From an uncultured Bacteroidia bacterium (GTDB lineage Bacteria; Bacteroidota; Bacteroidia; Bacteroidales; UBA932), in the NCBI GenBank assembly GCA_902767355.1, contig CACXHG010000038.1, positions 1 through 12,698 on the forward strand: 12,698 nucleotides of DNA. Direction: 5' to 3'. Each line of letters opens with the position of its first letter. Positions within the stretch are counted from its first letter, which is position 1. The notes under the pieces were generated by a model. It saw only the letters and a program-made list of their open reading frames with translations. It made no database searches and was not told the origin of the DNA. Shown here one piece after another: positions 7,901 to 12,698 of this stretch. Position numbers and translations under genes: made by a program.

Positions 7901-8288
7901 TGCCGACGGCGCCAAGTTCGAGAATTATATCCGCAACGACCAGTATCTGCTCTCTCACCGCGGCCAGTGGTCCACCCGCTATGCCGGCCTGGCTCCCTTC
8001 GAGCACCACTTCGACCTGCACGTGGGCGAGGACTTCATCTACAACCGCGCGCGCGGCAGCAAGATCCAGATTTTCGCCGACTTTATGAATATCGGCAACC
8101 TGATCAACCGCGAGTGGGGTCTCTACTACGGCGGTTCCTACAACCTGCGTGTGCTCAAAGTCACCGGCGTGACCAAGGACGCAGCGGGCAATGCCACCCC
8201 TACCTATCAGTACAGCCCTTACACCATCAATATCAGCGACTTCGCTTCGCGTTGGCGCTGCCAGCTGGGTGCAAGAATCACTTTCTAA
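4962..8288 (+). CDS. Oar-like TonB-dependent outer-membrane receptor
   Basis: A 1108-residue protein starting at the ATG at 4962, where a clear signal peptide begins (MNRFLKRFVATLAIVFAGVS, cleavage after AYA near residue 23). An in-frame GTG at 4902 would add 20 residues overlapping the promoter and is rejected. Domains in order: a carboxypeptidase-regulatory-like beta domain (about 30-112, containing GLITDVEGEPLAGAAVIAK and SDGRFIINGMRIGGPYTV); a plug domain (about 140-250, with the YNSFQIDGA, DAIEEIQVV and GFTGGAMNAITKSGTN motifs); and a 22-strand-type barrel to the C-terminal aromatic residue (GARITF). The motif DFNGDGYKGNSLMYIP near the C-terminal third is typical of Oar-like receptors. 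Such receptors import ligands using TonB energy or, in Myxococcus Oar, take part in surface functions. No SusD gene follows; instead a BACON/OB-fold lipoprotein starts 18 bases after the stop. The substrate cannot be read from the sequence. Confidence 0.9.
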   Translation: MNRFLKRFVATLAIVFAGVSAYAQVTTSSMNGLITDVEGEPLAGAAVIAKHIPSGTQYATAANSDGRFIINGMRIGGPYTVEVSFIGMETVEITDITLKLGDPYELNLEMRASETLDAVYVVSDKSFNATKTGAGDHFGHTAVETMPTVDRSIYDIVKYTPQATVNKNGGISFAGSNNRYNSFQIDGAISNDAFGLAASGTNGGQTGANPIALDAIEEIQVVIAPFDVRQSGFTGGAMNAITKSGTNQFKASAYGHYYNQDFVGTTPGKLAEGATRTKYDTQATMTAGATIGGPIIKDKLFFFASGEFYKKSYPSVYNPYEGYYTKDFSNTEPLGVEGADRYEDTNFPVIVNGQTTNLPGQKFVGTGFTTQLADAILERYASKYGPAENFAESYTPHQIQDQSINALLRLDWNINTDNKLMFRYQFAHAFADQYGSGANSYYFNNSSYKMVDYTNSFVLELNSRINEMMSNELRATAVFVRDHREYPYQGANIYISGDTYGINLGTEYSSGQNAMHSDAYTLTDNFSIFAGKHNITLGTHNELFRFYNIFRQYAFGEYYYTSVANYFKDNVDTYYYNYADPELTGGTPVWGATTWAAQFGLYAQDEWKPTRDFTLTYGIRADMPLLLNKPTENPGFNEYAEGFKDSFPELYNARVGETPKASILLSPRVGFRLYLDDEHTAVLRGGAGLFTGRVPFVWLSNAYNNNGMEAKSVMVKGSDLMAAAEEKGVNPFTSNPYETFIKSGVLQASNSGATINTMNRKFKYPQVFRVNLGFDKSYSGGWNFTFDALFSKTLNNVFFQNLAITSENVVYPVSAGANTPTAPFYSTMSSAYSTIVALSNTNKGYTYSLSGKVEKSFDWGLNLMASYTWGHSYSVNDGTSSVAYSNWKYNYSVDTNADELSYSLFDRPHKLMGVISYNSKPYLGGRLATNIALTYTGQSGQRYCYTYNETADFNGDGYKGNSLMYIPTAEEVPQMSWVSPADGAKFENYIRNDQYLLSHRGQWSTRYAGLAPFEHHFDLHVGEDFIYNRARGSKIQIFADFMNIGNLINREWGLYYGGSYNLRVLKVTGVTKDAAGNATPTYQYSPYTINISDFASRWRCQLGARITF

Positions 8289-8292
8289 TTAT

Positions 8293-8298
8293 GGAGGA
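8293..8298 (+). promoter_or_regulatory. Shine-Dalgarno-like sequence before the lipoprotein gene
   Basis: GGAGGA lies eight bases upstream of the ATG at 8307, a textbook spacing. The other genes here start without such a purine block. It supports 8307 as the start over the earlier ATG at 8291, whose frame closes after ten codons. Confidence 0.6.
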
Positions 8299-8306
8299 GA
8301 CAGAAT

Positions 8307-10316
8307 ATGAAAAAGATATATAGCATTCTTCTCACCGCGGCAGTCGCTCTGGCAGCATTTGCAGCCTGCACCCGCGACTATATGGCCGGCCCCATGGCCC
8401 GCAACATCACCGTAGGCACAACTGCAGAGCAGATTGCTGCCGACGGCAACAGTTTCACGGCCGATGTTACGGCCGACGGTGCCTGGGTGGCCAACGCTCC
8501 CGAGTGGATCAGCGTAGAGCCCGCCTACGGACAGGGCAATGAGACAGTCAAAATCACCGTGGCCCCCAACGATGGCGCAGAGCGCAGCGGCAAGGTGGGC
8601 TTCTACAGCGCAGTGGGCGCAGTGGGCAGCACCGACATTACCCTCGAGGCTGAGCCGCTGGTAGAGCTTACCGTGACCCAGGCCGCCGGCCAGGGTCAGG
8701 GCGACGAAACCCCGACCATCTCCATCGCCGACTATCTCGCTCTCGGAGCCAATACCGACGAGTATCTGATTACCGGCGCAATCACTCGCATAGTGAATAC
8801 CACCTACGGCAACTTCGATCTGACCGACGAAACAGGGACCGTGTATGTTTACGGCCTGCTGAACGAGAAGCTTGAAGATAAGGTCTGCTTCAAGGAAAAG
8901 GACCTTGCCATGGGCGACGTGCTCACTGTCAAAGTCAAGGAACTCACCCTCTTCAGGGATACCTGGGAGACGGTCGATGCAGTATATGTTTCTCACAGCA
9001 AGAGCCTTATCGCTCTGGAAGAAGATAGCGTCACCCTGCCTAAAGAGGGTCAGGACTTCAGCGTCAAGGCCGAGGTCAAAGGCGCTGACGTGAAGGTAGA
9101 TTACGATGCCGACTGGATCAGCTACAAAGGCGCGGAAAAAGACGGCGAGAACGTAACCCTGAACTTTAGCGCAGCTGAGAACGCCGGCATGGGCCGCGTG
9201 GCTGTGATGTCTATCTCTACCACAACCGCCAAGGGCGAGTCTTCCGAAGTGGAATTCACTGTAAACCAGGAGGGCAACATCGTCACCGTGAGCGTGGCCG
9301 ATTTCCTGGCTGCAGAGGAGTCCGACAGCGCAGTCTATGAGTTGGTCGGCACCATCGGCGGCAGGATCAACACCACCTTCGGCAACTTCGACCTGACCGA
9401 TGCCAGCGGCACCGTGTATGTCTACGGCCTGACCGCCACCGAGCTGGGCTACGGCGCAAACAACGACAAGAGCTTCGCATCGCTCGGCCTCAAAGACGGC
9501 GACCTGATAAAGATACGCGGCTACCGCTCTTCTCACGAAGGAAAGCCCCAGGTAAAATCGGCATGGTTCATCGAGAAGCTGGCCGACGGCCCCAAGGCCG
9601 TGACTGTGGCAGAGTTCCTGGCGGCAGAAGAGTCTGAAACTCAGGTGTATATACTCGAAGGTACCATCGGCGGCAAGATTGATGGCACCTACGGCAACTT
9701 TGACCTGAGCGACGAAACCGGCACCGTGTATGTCTATGGCCTGACCGCCACCGAGCTGGGTTACGGCGCCAAGAATGACAAGAGCTATGCCTCCCTCGGC
9801 CTCAAAGAGGGCGACAAGATAAAGATGAAAGGTTACCGCTCTTCTCACAACGGTAAGACCCAGGTCAAGTCCGGCTGGTTCCTGGAGAAGTTCGAGCCCG
9901 TGATTCCCGACGACGGCACTGTCACCGTGACAGACGCCAAACTGCCGACTGCCTATCCGGCAGAGGAGACCGTCATCACCGAGGGTGCGTATGACTTCTA
10001 TATTTTGAATGTAGCCAACTTCGGCAACGGCATCCAGTTCAAAAAGAACGGCAGTTATGTGGCCAACAAGACCGCCATGCCTTCCGAGATAAAGACCATC
10101 ACCCTGACCTGCCATCCCGCCAAGATCTACTATCAGGATAACCTGACGGTTTACGCCGGGACGGCCGAGAAGCCCGAGGGCACAGCCCTCACCGGCACCC
10201 TGGACGAAAGCGGCAAGGTGGAGACATTTGCCGTTCCCGCCGGCTGCACATATTTCAGAATTTATAACGGCAGCGGCTATGCGGTATATCTGGAGAGCAT
10301 TAAAGTGACCCTTTAA
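8307..10316 (+). CDS. Surface lipoprotein with BACON-like domains and three OB-fold-like repeats
   Basis: A 669-residue protein with a lipoprotein signal (MKKIYSILLTAAVALAAFAA then C21), so it is probably anchored in the outer membrane. Visible layout: a BACON-like beta domain (about 30-125, with WVANAPEWISVEP and SGKVGFYS); an OB-fold-like unit (132-232); a second BACON-like domain (233-325, DADWISYKG); two further OB-fold-like units (326-429 and 430-533); and a C-terminal beta module (535-669) ending YAVYLESIKVTL. Each OB unit carries TYGNFDLTDETGTVYVYGL or a close variant, with GTVYVYGL at about residues 177, 368 and 472. BACON domains are carbohydrate- or mucin-associated in Bacteroidota; OB-fold units of this type are frequent in Bacteroidota secreted lipoproteins with unproven function. 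Its position right after the TonB receptor suggests a surface-exposed substrate-capturing partner, taking the place SusD holds in Sus systems; this is inference. No catalytic motif is visible. Confidence 0.85.
   Translation: MKKIYSILLTAAVALAAFAACTRDYMAGPMARNITVGTTAEQIAADGNSFTADVTADGAWVANAPEWISVEPAYGQGNETVKITVAPNDGAERSGKVGFYSAVGAVGSTDITLEAEPLVELTVTQAAGQGQGDETPTISIADYLALGANTDEYLITGAITRIVNTTYGNFDLTDETGTVYVYGLLNEKLEDKVCFKEKDLAMGDVLTVKVKELTLFRDTWETVDAVYVSHSKSLIALEEDSVTLPKEGQDFSVKAEVKGADVKVDYDADWISYKGAEKDGENVTLNFSAAENAGMGRVAVMSISTTTAKGESSEVEFTVNQEGNIVTVSVADFLAAEESDSAVYELVGTIGGRINTTFGNFDLTDASGTVYVYGLTATELGYGANNDKSFASLGLKDGDLIKIRGYRSSHEGKPQVKSAWFIEKLADGPKAVTVAEFLAAEESETQVYILEGTIGGKIDGTYGNFDLSDETGTVYVYGLTATELGYGAKNDKSYASLGLKEGDKIKMKGYRSSHNGKTQVKSGWFLEKFEPVIPDDGTVTVTDAKLPTAYPAEETVITEGAYDFYILNVANFGNGIQFKKNGSYVANKTAMPSEIKTITLTCHPAKIYYQDNLTVYAGTAEKPEGTALTGTLDESGKVETFAVPAGCTYFRIYNGSGYAVYLESIKVTL
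9282..9905 (+). repeat. Tandem in-frame duplication, two units of 312 bases
   Basis: Units 9282-9593 and 9594-9905 encode the second and third OB-fold-like domains and align at a constant offset of 312 bases (104 codons). The central parts, from GTVYVYGLTATELGYGA to the GYRSSH, QVKS and WF motifs, are nearly identical in protein and very similar in DNA. Blocks such as accgtgtatgtcta are conserved to the base. The first OB unit near 8700-9000 is clearly more diverged, so this pair is the younger duplication. Confidence 0.85.
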
Positions 10317-10346
10317 GCCTCTGGTCGTATATTTTGTTAAACACCC

Positions 10347-10386
10347 GAAGCCGGGGTCTTTTTATGAAGACCTCGGCTTCTTTTTT
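10347..10386 (+). terminator. Strong intrinsic terminator after the receptor/lipoprotein operon
   Basis: A 14-pair hairpin with one G-U pair (GAAGCCGGGGTCTT at 10347-10360 with AAGACCTCGGCTTC at 10367-10380, six-base loop) is followed directly by six T residues (10381-10386). It sits 30 bases past the lipoprotein stop. The T tract also contributes to the -33 element of the next promoter. Confidence 0.93.
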
Positions 10387-10415
10387 GCAGACCTTGCAGA
10401 TATTTACTACCTTTG
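10384..10415 (+). promoter_or_regulatory. Promoter of the mannose-1-phosphate guanylyltransferase gene
   Basis: TTTG at 10384-10387 and TACCTTTG at 10408-10415 are separated by 20 bases, a near-perfect fit to the Bacteroidota -33/-7 promoter. Transcription should start near 10422, leaving a leader of only about 13 bases before the ATG at 10435. The -33 element begins inside the T tract of the preceding terminator. Confidence 0.75.
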
Positions 10416-10434
10416 ATAGACAAGTATTCTTTAT

Positions 10435-11538
10435 ATGACTGACCAACACAGATATTGCATCATAATGGCGGGCGGCGTAGGCAGCAGGCTGTGGCCGCTG
10501 TCCCGCAATGATATGCCCAAGCAGTTCATAGACCTTCTGGGCACCGGCCGAAGCCTGCTGCAGATGACCATAGACCGCGTCGCGCACATCGTGCCGCGGG
10601 AAAATATCCTCATAGTCACCAGCGAAAAGTATCAGAAAGTGGTGCGCGCCCAGGCAGCCGGCATTCCGGACGACAACATCCTCTTCGAGCCGTTCAAGCG
10701 CAACACCGCGCCCTGCATAGCCTATGCCACCTACAAGCTTTTCAGCCGCGACCCGGAGGCCGTGGTGGCGGTGGCGCCCAGCGACCATATTATCACCGAC
10801 GAGGTCAATTTCGTGGAGACGGTGTCTGCGGTGATGGACTATGCGGCCACCCACGACCGCCTGTTCACCATCGGCATCAAGCCCACCAGCCCCAATACCA
10901 ACTTCGGCTACATCCAGTTCAACAAGGACGTCCGCACCGAGCCGGGCACGCCCAAGGATGGCTTTCAGGTGAAAACCTTCACGGAGAAGCCCAATCTGGA
11001 GCTGGCGACCGTCTTTTATGAGAGCGGCGAGTTTCTGTGGAACTCCGGTATCTTCATCTGGAACCTCAAGACCATCAAGGAGGAGATGGAGCGCTACCTG
11101 CCCGAAATGACGGAGCTCTTCAACCCCAAGGGCCGCAATGTGTACTACACGGCCGCAGAGAAGGATTTCATACAGAACAGCTACAACAATTCGCCGTCCA
11201 TCTCCATAGACTACGGCGTGATGGAGAAGACGCGCAAGGCCTGGGTGTTCCCCGCCGACTTCGGCTGGAGCGACCTGGGGACATGGGAGTCGCTGTATTC
11301 CTATATATCCGACAAGGACGAGGGCGGCAACATCGTGCATGCCAACGCCCGCGTGAGCGCCACTGGCGGCAGCATCATTGTGGGCCGCGACAAGAGCAAG
11401 CTCATCATCGTGAAAGGCCTGCAGGACTATATGGTGGTGGACAGCGACAACGTGCTCATGGTGTGCCCGAGGGCCGACGATGCGGTGAAGGAGATACTCG
11501 TGGATTTAACCGCTGCGGACAAGGGCGAATATCTGTAA
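10435..11538 (+). CDS. manC: Mannose-1-phosphate guanylyltransferase
   Basis: A 367-residue cytoplasmic nucleotidyltransferase that converts mannose 1-phosphate and GTP to GDP-mannose, a precursor for GDP-fucose and surface glycans. Motifs: the N-terminal nucleotide-binding signature IMAGGVGSRLWPLSR with MPKQF (residues 10-31), VAPSDHII (about 114-121), FTEKP (182-186), the EFLWNSGIFIWN segment around residue 200, GVMEKT (261-266) and DFGWSDLGTW (275-284). The length matches the short form, which has the transferase and beta-helix regions but lacks the C-terminal cupin (mannose-6-phosphate isomerase) domain of the long bifunctional type. The start ATG follows a strong promoter by about 13 bases. 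The neighbours are unrelated housekeeping genes, so it is not part of a visible capsule locus. The symbol manC is used for the function; the exact paralogue name is uncertain. Confidence 0.95.
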   Translation: MTDQHRYCIIMAGGVGSRLWPLSRNDMPKQFIDLLGTGRSLLQMTIDRVAHIVPRENILIVTSEKYQKVVRAQAAGIPDDNILFEPFKRNTAPCIAYATYKLFSRDPEAVVAVAPSDHIITDEVNFVETVSAVMDYAATHDRLFTIGIKPTSPNTNFGYIQFNKDVRTEPGTPKDGFQVKTFTEKPNLELATVFYESGEFLWNSGIFIWNLKTIKEEMERYLPEMTELFNPKGRNVYYTAAEKDFIQNSYNNSPSISIDYGVMEKTRKAWVFPADFGWSDLGTWESLYSYISDKDEGGNIVHANARVSATGGSIIVGRDKSKLIIVKGLQDYMVVDSDNVLMVCPRADDAVKEILVDLTAADKGEYL

Positions 11539-11545
11539 AAAAGAT

Positions 11546-11553
11546 TATCTTTG
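11546..11553 (+). promoter_or_regulatory. Candidate -7 box of the pheS promoter
   Basis: TATCTTTG matches TAnnTTTG, 19 bases before the pheS ATG. There is no clear TTG at the -33 distance. The box lies inside a perfect 13-base palindrome (AAAGAT, centre T, ATCTTT, 11540-11552). Readthrough from the upstream gene, which ends 34 bases before pheS, is equally possible. Confidence 0.45.
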
Positions 11554-11572
11554 CAGCCTAATTTCTTTTTAG

Positions 11573-12601
11573 ATGAACGAAAGTATTATAGATGAACTGT
11601 CGGCCCGGATCAAGGATCTTTCGGCCAAGACAGAGCAGGAGATAGAAGACATAAGGGTCAAGCTGCTCGGCAAGAAGGGCGAAATCACGGCTCTTTTCGA
11701 CGAGTTCCGCACCGTTCCGGCAGACCAGAAGCGCCTGTTCGGCCAGCGGCTCAATATCCTTAAAAACGAGGCCCAGCAGCGCATCAATGAGCTCCGGGAG
11801 ACCCTTGCCAGCTGCGACAGCGCCGCTTCCGGCGAAGATCTTACCATGCCGGGCGATGTGATGCAACTGGGGGCGCGCCACCCGATTTCCATCACCCGCG
11901 AGGAGATACTCTCCATCTACAAGAAGTTCGGTTATTCCGTGGCCGAGGGGCCCGAGGTAGAGGACGACTGGCACGTGTTCGGCGCCCTCAATTTCCCGCC
12001 GGAGCATCCCGCCCGCGACATGCAGGATACCTTCTTTATCAATAATCAGACGGACAACAACATCCTTCTGCGCACGCACACCTCGTCTATCCAGGTGCGC
12101 ACAATGGAGAAGGGGCAGCTGCCCATACGCGTCGTGTGCCCGGGCCGCGTGTTCCGCAACGAGGCCATCAGCGCCCGCGCGCACTGCATCTTCCACCAGG
12201 TAGAGGGCTTGTATATAGATAAGAACGTGTCTTTCGCCGACCTCAAGCAGGCCGTGCTGCTGTTTGCGCAGGAGATGTTCGGCGCCGACACCAAGATACG
12301 TCTGCGTCCGTCCTACTTCCCGTTCACCGAGCCCAGTGCCGAGGTGGACGTGAGCTGCAACATCTGCAAGGGCAAGGGTTGCAACATCTGCAAGGGTACC
12401 GGCTGGCTGGAGATCATGGGCTGCGGCATGGTGGACCCCAACGTGCTCAAGGCCAACGGCATCGACCCCAGCGAATACAGCGGCTTCGCCTTCGGCATGG
12501 GCGTGGAGCGCATCGCGATGCTCAAATGGCAGGTCAAGGACCTTCGCAACTATTTCGAAAATGACGTGCGTTTCCTTCGCGAATTCTCCACAGTCATTTA
12601 A
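11573..12601 (+). CDS. pheS: Phenylalanyl-tRNA synthetase, alpha subunit
   Basis: A 342-residue subunit of the alpha2-beta2 enzyme that charges tRNA-Phe. Residues 1 to about 90 form the helical coiled-coil arm (EIEDIRVKLLGKKGEITALF). The class II catalytic core starts around HPISITREE (residue 103). It continues through TSSIQVRTME, motif 2 (GRVFRNEAISARAHCIFHQV from residue 191), FPFTEPSAEVDVSC, and motif 3 (GFAFGMGVERIAML from residue 304). The ending NDVRFLREFS is typical of the family, and the length is normal (about 340). A four-cysteine segment of repeated C-x-x-C-x-G-x-G form occupies residues 262-277; comparable segments occur in other bacterial PheS, from memory. The ATG at 11573 gives the expected N-terminus. 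The beta-subunit gene pheT is not adjacent downstream: a tRNA gene follows. Confidence 0.97.
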   Translation: MNESIIDELSARIKDLSAKTEQEIEDIRVKLLGKKGEITALFDEFRTVPADQKRLFGQRLNILKNEAQQRINELRETLASCDSAASGEDLTMPGDVMQLGARHPISITREEILSIYKKFGYSVAEGPEVEDDWHVFGALNFPPEHPARDMQDTFFINNQTDNNILLRTHTSSIQVRTMEKGQLPIRVVCPGRVFRNEAISARAHCIFHQVEGLYIDKNVSFADLKQAVLLFAQEMFGADTKIRLRPSYFPFTEPSAEVDVSCNICKGKGCNICKGTGWLEIMGCGMVDPNVLKANGIDPSEYSGFAFGMGVERIAMLKWQVKDLRNYFENDVRFLREFSTVI

Positions 12602-12607
12602 AAAAAA

Positions 12608-12638
12608 TTTGCGGGACTGATTTTTATTACTACATTTG
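12608..12638 (+). promoter_or_regulatory. Promoter of the tRNA-Gly gene
   Basis: TTTG at 12608-12611 and TACATTTG at 12631-12638 are 19 bases apart and match the -33/-7 consensus. The predicted start is about 12644, a few bases before the mature tRNA 5' end. The promoter begins seven bases after the pheS stop codon. Confidence 0.75.
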
Positions 12639-12648
12639 CAATCCCAAC

Positions 12649-12698
<50 letters not shown>

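Noticed and set aside
8291..8323. An ATG at 8291 just after the receptor stop, as a possible small gene.
   Set aside because: The frame gives only ten codons and overlaps the Shine-Dalgarno-like site of the lipoprotein gene.
9282..9905. The repeated DNA as a CRISPR-like or mobile repeat.
   Set aside because: Units are long, in frame and encode a continuous protein with conserved domain motifs, so this is domain duplication.
8289..10115. A 608-codon open frame on the minus strand opposite the lipoprotein, and similar long antisense frames opposite the TonB receptor (6279-8021) and the membrane AraC gene (832-2193).
   Set aside because: They mirror the codon pattern of well-supported plus-strand genes, and their translations are rich in H, G, A and V with no recognisable domain or signal. 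GC-rich coding DNA that avoids certain codons leaves such frames open by default.
4962..10316. A classical SusC/SusD polysaccharide utilisation pair.
   Set aside because: The second gene shows BACON-like and OB-fold-like repeats rather than the helical TPR-based SusD fold, the receptor resembles Oar-like members, and no glycoside hydrolase is nearby.
11539..11553. The AAAGAT/ATCTTT palindrome after manC as a terminator.
   Set aside because: Six AT-rich pairs with a one-base centre cannot form a stable hairpin, and the sequence coincides with the pheS -7 box.
12602..12648. A pheS terminator in the gap before the tRNA.
   Set aside because: I see A- and T-rich stretches but no convincing stem; the gap is well explained by the tRNA promoter.

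Overview
The window looks like a GC-rich member of the Bacteroidota, most likely Bacteroidales. Three things point there: the gene families (fimbrillin/Mfa-like surface protein, Oar-like TonB-dependent receptor, BACON-type lipoprotein); promoters of the TAnnTTTG (-7) type, some with a TTG or TTTG about 18-20 bases upstream; and start codons mostly lacking Shine-Dalgarno sequences. I cannot name the genus.

Layout. Bases 2-2585 (+) form a tightly packed three-gene unit: the 3' part of a fimbrillin-family surface protein, a seven-helix membrane protein with a C-terminal AraC-type DNA-binding domain, and a single-domain CheY-like response regulator. Neighbouring genes overlap at the stop/start codons. 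Bases 2611-4773 (-) hold a secreted TPR protein and, upstream of it, metK (S-adenosylmethionine synthetase). The short metK leader carries what I read as a SAM-II-type pseudoknot riboswitch ending seven bases before the start codon. Bases 4962-10316 (+) run divergently from metK and encode an Oar-like TonB-dependent outer-membrane receptor followed after 18 bases by a lipoprotein made of BACON-like domains, three OB-fold-like repeats and a C-terminal beta module. A strong intrinsic terminator closes that unit. Then come housekeeping genes: mannose-1-phosphate guanylyltransferase (10435-11538), pheS (11573-12601), and the first 50 bases of a tRNA-Gly(GCC) cut by the window end.

How they fit together. 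The first unit resembles a self-contained surface-adhesin regulatory module: a surface subunit, a membrane-embedded transcription factor and a lone receiver. No histidine kinase is visible, so its signal input is unknown. The receptor/lipoprotein pair has the organisation of a Bacteroidota outer-membrane uptake unit but lacks SusD; its substrate is unknown. The metK riboswitch gives a simple feedback model: SAM accumulates, the pseudoknot forms, and initiation on metK drops.

I see no mobile elements, CRISPR arrays or clear pseudogenes. The most interesting elements are the candidate SAM-II riboswitch, the fimbrillin/membrane-AraC/receiver module, and the recently duplicated OB-fold array in the lipoprotein.
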